A DNA stretch of 64,000 bases from Paenibacillus planticolens (GCF_013141725.1 NZ_WHNZ01000012.1:124001-188000); one strand, 5' to 3'. Counted from the stretch's first letter, positions 53,117 to 63,147 are shown. Notes: a model not told the origin generated them from the letters alone. A program made the numbers and translations.

Positions 53117-54106
53117 ATGTCTGAAGAAAAAATCGCACTGTCTGCAAACTTAGTCCAACAAGGAGTTTATAGATTTTACATCTGTTCTATGCCATCGGAC
53201 ACGCTAGGTGAAACTTGCTTTGTTACTACAAGAGCGGAGGCTCCAGAGGAAGGATTTCAGCGTCGTTTAGACGAAAGCAGAGCAGATTTAATAGCTGATT
53301 ATATTGATCAAGGAAAAGGATCGATACCCACGGCAATAATCCTTTCTGCTCAAGAAGATGCCCATTTAAAATATAACTCCAAAAATAAAACTATCGTATT
53401 TGAAAAATTCCCCTTAGCATTTAAAATTATTGATGGTCAACATAGAGTCTTTGGATTTAAAAAAACTAAGACTATCATAAGAGTTCCAGTAATCATATAT
53501 GATGGTTTAACTCTTCAGGAAGAAGCAAAACTCTTTCTTGATATCAATACAACTCAGAAACCTGTATCAGAAGCGTTAATTCTAGATGTTAAACGTCTAT
53601 TGGATACTGAATCCGAACAAGAGAAAATCTGCAGTGAATTGTTTGAACTATTTTATACACAAGTTGATAGTCAATTATTGAATAAACTAGCTCGGTCTGA
53701 AAGTGCAAATGGTAAAATCTCTCGGAAAATGTTCAATCAGTGCATCGAACCTATCCTTCCGAGTTTAAAAACTTTGTCGTTAGAACAAGCATACAAAGTA
53801 CTTAATGCTTACCTTAAAGCATTTCAAACTACTTTTTCTCAAATTGAGCAGCCACTGAGTGGTGCAATCCTTAGACCAGTTATTTTCCAAGCAATACTTT
53901 CACTTTTTAATGATATATTAAGTAAAAACAATATTGCACATAAATCAATCTCACATGATAATTTTTGTAACGTGTTATCTTGTTTGAAAACAAATCTCTC
54001 AAAAAGAAGCATTCAAAAACCAGGCAACTCATATAAAAGTCTAGCTGAAAAAATAAGTCACGCCTTAAACCAAGTCTATATTCCAGCCCATATGATTATC
54101 GAATAA
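53117..54106 (+). CDS. DGQHR-domain protein (DndB-like)
   Basis: 329 residues. The DGQHR motif is at 106-110 (IIDGQHRVFGF), preceded by RRLDESRADLIADYI and PTAIILSAQ and followed by VPVIIYDGL...EAKLFLDINTTQKPVS, the pattern of the DndB/DGQHR family. DndB controls DNA phosphorothioation with DndACDE, but none of those genes is in the window, so this is a stand-alone member. A helical C-terminal half (about 170-329) has no known motif. AT-rich relative to the chromosome around it. Its divergent FRG neighbour points to a two-gene cassette. Confidence 0.85.
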   Translation: MSEEKIALSANLVQQGVYRFYICSMPSDTLGETCFVTTRAEAPEEGFQRRLDESRADLIADYIDQGKGSIPTAIILSAQEDAHLKYNSKNKTIVFEKFPLAFKIIDGQHRVFGFKKTKTIIRVPVIIYDGLTLQEEAKLFLDINTTQKPVSEALILDVKRLLDTESEQEKICSELFELFYTQVDSQLLNKLARSESANGKISRKMFNQCIEPILPSLKTLSLEQAYKVLNAYLKAFQTTFSQIEQPLSGAILRPVIFQAILSLFNDILSKNNIAHKSISHDNFCNVLSCLKTNLSKRSIQKPGNSYKSLAEKISHALNQVYIPAHMIIE

Positions 54107-54174
54107 AATATCTATGGCTCTCTTATACACTTGACTACTCTCTATAAGATTTCTATAAGTTTTTGCTAATAACC

Positions 54175-54206
54175 AATAAACCTCTGAATTTTTTCAGAGG
54201 TTTATT
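54175..54206. terminator. Strong palindromic terminator after the DGQHR gene
   Basis: Perfect 14-bp stem AATAAACCTCTGAA tttt TTCAGAGGTTTATT, 69 bases after the stop. Confidence 0.82.
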
Positions 54207-54223
54207 GATGCCTTGTTTTTGAA

Positions 54224-54406
54224 TCAAGTCAACATCAGCTTACCCAATAGATAAGAAGATGTGCTTGTTATTGCGCTTGGGATTTCAAAAGCTTCTTCGT
54301 ACCAAGGGAACCAGTTCATTGGATTGTGAGCACATTGTAGTAAGTACGGTGATTTTCCCTTCGCTAATCTATTGGGCATACTGTTAATTAACATCGAATT
54401 TTGCAT
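54224..54406 (-). pseudogene. Frameshifted remnant of a second yyaL 5' end
   Basis: Minus strand reads [19 protein letters not shown] then [15 protein letters not shown], clearly matching YyaL residues 7-37; after that the match continues in another frame ([12 protein letters not shown] against [12 protein letters not shown]) and stops. Homology covers about 54237-54395 and corresponds to codons 5-53 of the intact gene at 52163. The nucleotide divergence is too large for a recent copy, so it is an old or foreign homologue. Confidence 0.85.
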
Positions 54407-54471
54407 ACTTAGCGCATCTTAAAATCACTATTGCTGGATAACAATACTGAAACTTGAATTCATTCAGGGCT

Positions 54472-55821
54472 TTAAAATTTTGCTCTCCTTTTCCTACGTA
54501 CAATCTTCCTTGCTTTATCTTTATTACTAGTAATAATAGATATATATATTCCAATTAAAATAATTCCAATTAATGCCTCAATCATCACAGCAACCCTAAT
54601 TGCACTAGAATTGGGGGTTATATCTCCAAAACCAAGTGTGGTAATGGTTACCGCACTAAAATACCAAAAATCTTCAATTTGATATTTATTGTACCCATTT
54701 AATCCAATAAATATATCTAAAAATTTACCATCTAGTAATGTATGAGAACTCGCAATCATATTACTTAAGTGAGTATCAATTTTTTCGTTTTTAAAAATGC
54801 TTAAGTAAATATTTAATTCATTTTTGTCAAAATACAATTTGAGTTGTTTATCAGGCTTTTCGAGTAAGTAAATATTATTTATAATAGTGTTGCTCTGCTC
54901 AAAATAAAACACTGATGAGTGGGAATCAAATAATTTCTCTTTCGTTTTGTATAAATTAATTGTAACTTCTACAAATTCTTTATTAATATAAGGTCCCCAA
55001 TTTTTTATAGTATTGTAATTCAACATGGAAGGTTCTATAACTATCGATTCAGGCGAAATCTTATATGAATAAAATGAATAACCTTCTTTTCCCAGCATAT
55101 TTTCATAAATATCTCCCCAATCTTTCCCTGTTTGGTCCAAAGTTAAATATTCATTTGAACCTACTCCTATATATTCTTTTTTATATTGATTATTAGCAAT
55201 TATACTTTTTAACCGACTTGAATCAAAACTATCATATTGACCTTCTTTTAAAAACCCTTTCAAAGTTGTTTCTATTCTTGCTTGCTCAGAAAACACAAAA
55301 TCGTCTCCATCCGCTCTCTGTGCAATGTAGTAATAAAACGACCCAAACCAAATCCAAACAAATAAATAAAGTAGAATAGTCATTTGCTTTAAATTCTTTT
55401 TAATCCAATTTCTATAATCTTTGAAAAACATAATTAACATCAGAATTGATAAAGGATAAAAAACCAATAATAAACCTATTTCAAAACGCTTGAGGTATGA
55501 TAAATTAAAAAGTTTAAATAAATGAATAATGACACCAATACTAATTAAAAGAATTTTTAAACCAAACAACGCATACAAAAAAAGGACAATCTTTATAACA
55601 ATTTCTTTAGACATTAAGCCTCTTAATTTAAAGTTACTTATTTGAGTGACATTCAAACAAGCACTACTTCCTAATAATAATAGTGCAATGATTTTAATTG
55701 TTGATAGCAACCAAAAATAATTAGTATAAGATATCGGATATTCGATGCTTGTAATAATAAATAATAATGTCATTGAAATATGCCTAAGTATAGGTTTGTT
55801 TAAGAACTGGAGTAGATGCAT
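54472..55821 (-). CDS. Potassium-channel-like membrane protein with large extracytoplasmic insert
   Basis: 449 residues. Four or five membrane helices lie within 1-170; a 190-residue soluble segment (about 175-375) with no helix of membrane type follows; then an Ion_trans_2 pore helix and selectivity filter TTLGFGD (394-400) and a last membrane helix, ending in a basic KARKIVRRKRR tail. A single pore loop means it must assemble as a multimer. The insert between membrane helices and pore is unusual. AT-rich and probably acquired; Shine-Dalgarno AAGGA is 11 bases before ATG. Confidence 0.75.
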   Translation of the reverse strand: MHLLQFLNKPILRHISMTLLFIITSIEYPISYTNYFWLLSTIKIIALLLLGSSACLNVTQISNFKLRGLMSKEIVIKIVLFLYALFGLKILLISIGVIIHLFKLFNLSYLKRFEIGLLLVFYPLSILMLIMFFKDYRNWIKKNLKQMTILLYLFVWIWFGSFYYYIAQRADGDDFVFSEQARIETTLKGFLKEGQYDSFDSSRLKSIIANNQYKKEYIGVGSNEYLTLDQTGKDWGDIYENMLGKEGYSFYSYKISPESIVIEPSMLNYNTIKNWGPYINKEFVEVTINLYKTKEKLFDSHSSVFYFEQSNTIINNIYLLEKPDKQLKLYFDKNELNIYLSIFKNEKIDTHLSNMIASSHTLLDGKFLDIFIGLNGYNKYQIEDFWYFSAVTITTLGFGDITPNSSAIRVAVMIEALIGIILIGIYISIITSNKDKARKIVRRKRRAKF

Positions 55822-55968
55822 TTTTTTCTTTCCTTTTCATTTTAATTTTTTATTGAGTCTTTCTCAGGTTGCTGAAGCAATCTAATTGGTGTATTCTGCT
55901 TTTGTTATTTCCGGCAAGCGGTAAATCTAAACTGTGGTTTCACCGCTGTAAGACGAATGATTTAACTT

Positions 55969-56136
55969 GAAAGCATTGATGATCTCGTTCAAGCAGCCAA
56001 ACTGAACGCTCGCGGTTACAGAAACGTTCAAAATCTCATTGCCATGGTTTGCATGACCTATTTATGTTTGATATACCGTTTTAATAACTTTTACATTATA
56101 CAACAATCGACAAATACTGGGAACAATTTCACTTGA
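55969..56136 (+). pseudogene. C-terminal remnant of an ISL3-family transposase
   Basis: The frame reads ESIDDLVQAAKLNARGYR then NVQNLIAMV. It matches the typical ISL3 transposase C-terminus (L.QAAKA.ARGYR....L..M.YL). No start and no upstream catalytic Asp/Glu in any frame, so it is a fragment. Codons beyond about 56052 are no longer conserved. Confidence 0.6.
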
Positions 56137-56216
56137 CGAAAAAGAAGCCTTCCTGTTGTGGGAGCTTACTTCTTCAGTGTGCTGTTCACTTTTAACATAC
56201 GGTTTGCTCAATCCGA

Positions 56217-56295
56217 TTATCTTCCCAGAGATAAAATAATTTTATCGATTAACTGCTTCAATGCCTTATTCTTCTCCTCATCCGTTGCCGCGGTG
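56217..56295 (-). pseudogene. Possible remnant of a large serine recombinase C-terminus
   Basis: Minus strand reads ATDEEKNKALKQLIDKIILS then LGR and stop; just upstream, in another frame, is RFIELLA. This resembles the C-terminal helix of large serine recombinases (EEKN.LLK.LI.KI). Too short to be sure. Confidence 0.3.
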
Positions 56296-56342
56296 CCAAC
56301 AACTCGATAAATCTATCAATCCGTTCATGTTATAAGTCTTTT

Positions 56343-56450
56343 ATGGAGCGGAAGGTGCAGATTCAAAAGTTGGAAGAAGAGCTTCGTGATTTACATAGAG
56401 AAGTACATATGATCGGGAAATCCCAAAAATTGAGCTACATGATTAGATAA
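56343..56450 (+). CDS. Possible Spo0E-like 35-residue peptide (partial or decayed)
   Basis: MERKVQIQKLEEELRDLHRE followed by VHMIGKSQKLSYMIR. The two-helix pattern and SQKL....I recall the Spo0E aspartyl-phosphatase signature SQELD, but the key Asp is Ser here, the protein is shorter than usual and there is no ribosome site. Confidence 0.3.
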   Translation: MERKVQIQKLEEELRDLHREVHMIGKSQKLSYMIR

Positions 56451-56500
56451 GCGATCTTTATATAAGATTCAATAAATAAGAAAAGGTAAAATTATGGGAC

Positions 56501-56818
56501 ATGAAGAATGTTAAAAGAAACTACCGTGGAGATGTAACTGCGGAAGTTATCTACTGTTTATCAATCGGATGTTCTGGGTTAATTTAATTAATTGCAAGTC
56601 CTCAATCAGCAGCATTAAAACAAATAAACTTGGAAACAAAAGCAATTAAGGAAATTAAACTACCTTCTCTGGATAAGGATGATGTCGTTTTCTATTTAAA
56701 TCAGAATCCAACTACCGAAATTGCAATTACATTTGCAACATTTAATAAAGCTGTTTATTTAAATAAAGATGCTGGTGCTAGTTGGAGTAAAATTGCTGAG
56801 AATGGAAATGGAAAGTAG
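56501..56818 (+). pseudogene. Small ORF with in-frame stop; hypothetical protein
   Basis: One frame runs from ATG 56501 to TAG 56818 but is broken by TAA 56585-56587. The upstream part contains a hydrophobic stretch (VIYCLSIGCSGLI), and the part after the stop begins LIASPQSAALKQINL, as a signal peptide with cleavage site would. The remaining 62-codon frame (from TTG 56630) ends directly at a strong terminator, showing a real gene end. No family recognised. Confidence 0.4.
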
Positions 56819-56820
56819 AT

Positions 56821-56858
56821 AAAGAGCAATGCAACTTAAATCCGTTGCATTGCTCTTT
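56821..56858 (+). terminator. Strong terminator of the small hypothetical gene
   Basis: AAAGAGCAATGCAA ... TTGCATTGCTCTTT, perfect 14-bp stem directly after the stop codon. Confidence 0.85.
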
Positions 56859-56887
56859 ATCTAAGAACGATTTAGTTAACTCATGTT

Positions 56888-57208
56888 CTAATTAAAAGGG
56901 AGCCCGCTCTTGTAGTCGGACTCCCTATTGATTCTAAACAATGGAAGGGTTAAATATGATTTTTGATGAAGTATTTTATGCTCCAAGCTTCTCACCCACA
57001 AATCAATTAGTTCTCGCCCTTCAATTAATTTTATATTTAATCCTTCTGCATACACCTTTGCATTTAATGTAAATGTGCTCGTGGTAATTACATACCCACC
57101 TTTAGCATTTTGTTTTATCATTTGTGAGTGAATAATCGCAATCGGATCAAAAGAGACAGGGTTATTATCGGCATTACACTTGATTTGCCCAACTGTAATG
57201 ATCTCCCC
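56888..57208 (-). pseudogene. C-terminal fragment of an Mrr-type restriction endonuclease
   Basis: Open for 106 codons after an in-frame stop at 57209-57211 and without a good start. It contains VGQIKCNADN (the QxK catalytic motif of Mrr-type nucleases), DPIAIIHSQMIKQN and GGYVITTSTFTLNAKVYAEG then LNIKLIEGRELIDLW, the typical GiivT(N/T)S.F...A...A....I.LI.G..L ending. The catalytic Asp/Glu upstream (GxD) is missing, so the gene is dead. Confidence 0.7.
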
Positions 57209-57276
57209 TTAACCAATTTTTTTCATTATAATTATTGACTCCTGCGGAGCGGCCTAGACACTGAAAATAAAGATAA

Positions 57277-58185
57277 TTAATACGTCCAATAGCAACTTTC
57301 AGGGTCTTTATCAAACAAAAACCCTTTAAATATAGTCATTCGAAGCTGATGATGATCGGTCCGATCTTGATATTGAATCCTGCAACAAAGCCTGGGTTCA
57401 ATCCAATATGTTTCCTTATCCATTTTTATTTGTATCTGTTTGGCTATCTCTAAAAATGCCCGCTTGTCATCTACCCCAAAACCGAATTCAACAATACCAA
57501 CAGGCTTATACCTAACTGTTTTAAAATGGAGTCCTACTACCAAAGCAAATTGAGGTTCTGTTCGATAACCTAAAATCATCGTGTCGATCGTTTTGAAATT
57601 TTTAATTTTCAACCAATCTTTCGTTTCTGTACCTAAAACATACTTTGAATCTTTTCGTTTCGCAACGATGCCTTCCATATCATTTTCGATGCTCCAAGAG
57701 CTTAAATCTTTTCTTCGCCCTTCTATAAAAGCAGTTGGAGTAATCGTGTTTGTGCTGCGGATAATCTCATTCAGTCGATCTTTACGGGTCAATAGTGGTT
57801 CCTTTAGATGCTCAGAAGAAGTAAATAAAACATCAAAAGCAACAAATGTAGCAGGATGAGTCCTAACCGCGGCTTTCATTTTTGCGGAATCAGAAATACG
57901 CCCACGAAAGGAAAAATCATCAAACACGGATCTTCCGTCTCGAATGCATACACCTTCACAATCCAAAATTGCTGTATCTGCCTTTATTGAAGAAATTACC
58001 TCTTTCAATTCGGGAAATTTGCTTGTCACAACATGACCATTTCGGGTAAACGCTTCTAACCGTGTCCCCTGTTTGTGTAAAAGAATTCTCCATCCGTCCC
58101 ATTTGGGTTCAAAAATAAATCCATCATCATCAAATGCTTCTTTACCGATGGAAACAATCATTGGCTTTAAAGGAGAAAATAGCAT
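57277..58185 (-). CDS. ATP-dependent DNA ligase (LigD ligase-domain type)
   Basis: 302 residues: nucleotidyltransferase domain with adenylated Lys in EPKWDGWR (about residue 28), motif III in FVAFDVLF, motif IV in MEGIVAKRKDSKY, motif V in DWLKIKN, then an OB-fold C-terminal domain. Bacterial NHEJ uses such ligases with Ku; here the polymerase domain of LigD is absent and no Ku gene lies in the window, so it may act with a distant Ku or in another repair path. At the border of the AT-rich island. Confidence 0.9.
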   Translation of the reverse strand: MLFSPLKPMIVSIGKEAFDDDGFIFEPKWDGWRILLHKQGTRLEAFTRNGHVVTSKFPELKEVISSIKADTAILDCEGVCIRDGRSVFDDFSFRGRISDSAKMKAAVRTHPATFVAFDVLFTSSEHLKEPLLTRKDRLNEIIRSTNTITPTAFIEGRRKDLSSWSIENDMEGIVAKRKDSKYVLGTETKDWLKIKNFKTIDTMILGYRTEPQFALVVGLHFKTVRYKPVGIVEFGFGVDDKRAFLEIAKQIQIKMDKETYWIEPRLCCRIQYQDRTDHHQLRMTIFKGFLFDKDPESCYWTY

Positions 58186-58272
58186 GTAATTACACCTTTT
58201 TATTAGACCTCAAAGTAGATTTATATCCATTATGTCCTCGATCCCTATCCAAGCATACTCCTTCTCATAGGA

Positions 58273-58311
58273 AGGCTATCCCACAAGTCATAGAAATGAC
58301 TGGAATAGCCT
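58273..58311 (-). terminator. Terminator-like hairpin after perR
   Basis: AGGCTAT...AGTCAT aga ATGACT...ATAGCCT stem 9 bases after the perR stop; weak T-run. Confidence 0.6.
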
Positions 58312-58319
58312 ACTTTCGC

Positions 58320-58736
58320 CTATTTAGCATTACACTTCGCACAAACACCATAAAACTCTACCCGAAAGCTATCGACCTGGAACGCATAGTTATTCGTACC
58401 GTAAGCCATCAGCACTTCGTTCTTATGTGCTTCCAAATCGTACATCTCTCCGCAAACTTTACAATTAAAGTGCCAGTGTTCGGTTTCGACCATCTCAAAA
58501 TGACTGGACTTATCGCCATTAGAGAGCTCTCTGACGACTCCGATCACCTTCAGTTTTTTGAGTGTGTTATATACGGTCGCGTGGCTGACATATGGAAATT
58601 TCTCCGTCATCTTCAAATAAATCTGATCAGCCGTCGGGTGCGACAATTGATATAGGAGTTCGACGATGTGAACGCGTTGGGGAGTAATGCGTAGCCCTGC
58701 TTCTTTCATTTTGTCGATAACAGTATCCTTACACAT
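58320..58736 (-). CDS. perR: Fur-family peroxide sensor PerR
   Basis: 138 residues. Winged HTH with LRITPQRVHIVELL and VSHATVYNTLKKL, then the metal domain with HWHFNCKVCGEMYDL and GVCAKC; the four Cys (CxxC twice) form the structural zinc site and His/Asp residues the regulatory iron/manganese site. Peroxide oxidises those His and releases DNA. PerR rather than Fur or Zur is supported by katG directly upstream with a PerR box. AAGGAG 7 bases before ATG. Confidence 0.88.
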   Translation of the reverse strand: MCKDTVIDKMKEAGLRITPQRVHIVELLYQLSHPTADQIYLKMTEKFPYVSHATVYNTLKKLKVIGVVRELSNGDKSSHFEMVETEHWHFNCKVCGEMYDLEAHKNEVLMAYGTNNYAFQVDSFRVEFYGVCAKCNAK

Positions 58737-58760
58737 TTGAACTCCTTTCCAATCTAAAGC

Positions 58761-58788
58761 AAAAAACAGTATTTTATCACAAATACTG
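58761..58788 (-). terminator. Terminator of katG
   Basis: Minus strand CAGTATTT gtgata AAATACTG followed by TTTTTT, between katG and perR. Confidence 0.85.
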
Positions 58789-58843
58789 CTTTCTGCTTTA
58801 CATTTTCTGCTTTAATGTTTTTGAGACTTATACGGAATAAGTG

Positions 58844-61042
<2,199 letters not shown>

Positions 61043-61064
61043 TCAGTTTTAAATAAATTTTAAA

Positions 61065-61079
61065 TAATAATAATTATAA
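61065..61079. promoter_or_regulatory. PerR box upstream of katG
   Basis: TAATAATAATTATAA matches the consensus TTATAATNATTATAA at 13 of 14 defined positions, 38 bases above the katG start. The surrounding 61061-61092 is almost pure A/T with further partial boxes. Confidence 0.75.
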
Positions 61080-61202
61080 TTTATAATATTATTTGGTGAA
61101 CTTCAACTCTTTTTTTATCGTATTCTTTACGGTATTCCTCTCTACGTTCGAATTATTACTTTTTGTCCACAAAACTAGCGATTTACGAAAAAACCACACA
61201 AC

Positions 61203-61236
61203 ACAAAAACCCATGTCTATTTGACATGAGTTTTGT
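61203..61236 (-). terminator. Terminator of the CAP-domain gene
   Basis: Minus strand AAAACTCATGTC aaata GACATGGGTTTTT hairpin. The remaining 61093-61202 shows no gene. Confidence 0.85.
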
Positions 61237-61263
61237 TCTGGACAACTTATTTCACTTTGGGAG

Positions 61264-61989
61264 CTAGCCGATAAATTCCTGAACCCATTCGCCGTTATAG
61301 TAAGCAATCCCGATTTGGGTGTAGCTGCTATTCAGAATATTGGCACGATGGCCAGGACTATTCATCCATTGGTTCATCACTTCCGCCGGGCTCGTCTGTC
61401 CTTGGGCAATATTTTCCCCTGCTGAGTTGTATGTGACCCCATAGGCATTCATCATATCAAACGGAGATCCATAAGTCGGGGACTGATGATCAAAATATTT
61501 ATTGTTGTACATATCCTTCGCCTTGTCCATAGCCATTTTCGAAAGAGTGCCATTCATGCTTAAGGCACTCAAGCCTGCTTTCGTTCTCTCTTGATTCACC
61601 AGATCCAGCACTTGCTGCGCAGATTGGGATGCATTGGAGGCTGGCTGTGGATTTACGGACGTTTGCGGACGGGCGGTTGGTTGATTGGCGGTCGGTTGAT
61701 TGGCGGTTGGTTGCGGATTGGCGATTTGATTTGCCGGGTTTTCTGCCGGTGCATAGTTGCGTTGAAACCAATCCAGCCAACTCGAAGCGTCATTCGGCGC
61801 TTCTTTAGCCGTGATCGTTGATTTCCCTGCACCCCCAGTAGAAATGGATGAAGCTTGGGTTAAGGTTGACGTTGAAGGAGCATGATGAGCGCGCGTTTCA
61901 ACCTTCGTTTGTTTCGCATTCATTTGATTGTTTGTCGAATGATTACTTGAACAACCTGTAACGACTAGTAGTGCTGCTAAGATGACCAA
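61264..61989 (-). CDS. CAP/SCP-domain lipoprotein (YkwD-like)
   Basis: 241 residues as written from TTG 61989. Lipobox VVTGC marks the lipid anchor. A Gln/Pro/Thr-rich linker with direct repeats of NQPTA (about 85-110) leads to the CAP domain (about 125-241): LDLVNQERTKAGLSAL, the SPTYGSPFDMM region, AGENIAQGQTSPAEVMNQWM and SPGHRANILN. In Bacillales such proteins are envelope- or spore-associated. The start is odd: the strong site GGAGGGG lies about 15 bases before TTG and the in-frame codons between read GTT ATC AAA CCA. Confidence 0.85.
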   Translation of the reverse strand: MVILAALLVVTGCSSNHSTNNQMNAKQTKVETRAHHAPSTSTLTQASSISTGGAGKSTITAKEAPNDASSWLDWFQRNYAPAENPANQIANPQPTANQPTANQPTARPQTSVNPQPASNASQSAQQVLDLVNQERTKAGLSALSMNGTLSKMAMDKAKDMYNNKYFDHQSPTYGSPFDMMNAYGVTYNSAGENIAQGQTSPAEVMNQWMNSPGHRANILNSSYTQIGIAYYNGEWVQEFIG

Positions 61990-62149
61990 TGGTTTGATAA
62001 CAAACCCCTCCTATATCGTAAAAGTAATTACGTTATCGAATAAAGGTTTTGTAAAGAGCCATTGATTTATTCAGGCATTAATTTACACTCATTTTCTCGC
62101 TTACCTTGAGCTGTCTTCCATACGCTTCTTGTTCCGGAGCACAACAGCA

Positions 62150-62187
62150 AAAAAACGTGACCACCATAGGTGATCGCGTTTTTTCTC
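62150..62187. terminator. Terminator after the siderophore-binding gene
   Basis: AAAAACG.GA..ACC ata GGT..TC.CGTTTTTT hairpin, usable on both strands. Confidence 0.75.
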
Positions 62188-62207
62188 AAATTATATAAGC
62201 TCAAACA

Positions 62208-63113
62208 TTACTTACCTAGCAAGTTTTTCATGAAAAAAGCAAGTTGATATTCCATGCTGAGGGGATCGTTAAAGTAGAACGCCTTTGCGTCTGCCTCGTA
62301 TACGTGTCCATTTTTAACTGCGGGAATATTCTTGTAGGTTTCCGTGTTCTGGAACGAATTGTCTTCATCCGCATTTTTGCTGAAAATGATATAGTCGCCT
62401 AAGTAATCTTTCAGAACTTCCGTCGACAAGGCGAAATAACCTTCTTTCTTCGTCATTTCCTTGACTTTCTCCGGCATTGGCAGCCCGAACGCCTGATAGA
62501 GAATTTCGGTGCCGCGGCCAAAGTTATCGCCATAAACATAGAGCTGCTTATTGAACGTCTCGATAACCGAGATCGTTGCATTGGCGCCGATTTTCGCCTT
62601 GATTTCTTCTCCGGCCTTTTTGGTCCGTGCTGTGAAATCATCGACCCAGGCTTGCGCTTCCTTTTCTTTGTTCAACAATTTACCGATTTCCAGCTGCTGC
62701 TTTAAGTAATCGACTTTCCCATACGTATATGTGACCGTTGGAGCAATTTTCTTGAACTTATCGATATTGTTAATATCGGACAAACCGATAATAAGATCCG
62801 GTTTCAGTTCAATGATTTTCTCAATGCTTTCGTCGGTAACCACTTCGACATTTTTCAGTTTCTCTTGGAAATTCGGGTTCGCTTTGGACATCTCATCGAC
62901 GCCCACTAAAGGCACGCCAAGCAGCATCACATTACCTGTTAAAAATCGAGTAAGCACGACGACACGCTGCGGATTCGCAGGAACCTGTACAGGTCCATCC
63001 TCGGATTGGTAGGTAACGGTGCCGGATCCCGCCGCGACCGGCGTAGTTTCCTTGCTGCCGCAAGCGCTCAGAAAAACAGCGGTCAGGATGAATAGAACGA
63101 AAAGCTTTTTCAT
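62208..63113 (-). CDS. Iron-siderophore ABC transporter substrate-binding lipoprotein (FhuD/FatB-like)
   Basis: 301 residues. Lipobox LSAC (Cys18) and a cluster-8 binding-protein fold: VPANPQRVVVLTRFLTGNVMLLGVP, KPDLIIGLS, then a helix backbone, VIETFNKQLYVYGDNFGRGTEIL, and the closing VKNGHVYEADAKAFYFNDPLSM. It would capture a ferric siderophore outside the membrane for an importer not in this window. GGGAGAG upstream of ATG. Fur box 35 bases above the start. Confidence 0.92.
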   Translation of the reverse strand: MKKLFVLFILTAVFLSACGSKETTPVAAGSGTVTYQSEDGPVQVPANPQRVVVLTRFLTGNVMLLGVPLVGVDEMSKANPNFQEKLKNVEVVTDESIEKIIELKPDLIIGLSDINNIDKFKKIAPTVTYTYGKVDYLKQQLEIGKLLNKEKEAQAWVDDFTARTKKAGEEIKAKIGANATISVIETFNKQLYVYGDNFGRGTEILYQAFGLPMPEKVKEMTKKEGYFALSTEVLKDYLGDYIIFSKNADEDNSFQNTETYKNIPAVKNGHVYEADAKAFYFNDPLSMEYQLAFFMKNLLGK

Positions 63114-63147
63114 TGGATGACTCTCTCCCTTTTGACTACTCAGTATT

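Noticed and set aside
58766..58788. PerR operator upstream of perR
   Set aside because: The inverted repeat CAGTATTT/AAATACTG is followed by a T-run on the katG strand and is better explained as the katG terminator.
61089..61307. 72-codon open frame on the minus strand overlapping the CAP gene end
   Set aside because: It overlaps a clear terminator and the 3' end of the CAP gene, with no ribosome site or recognisable sequence.
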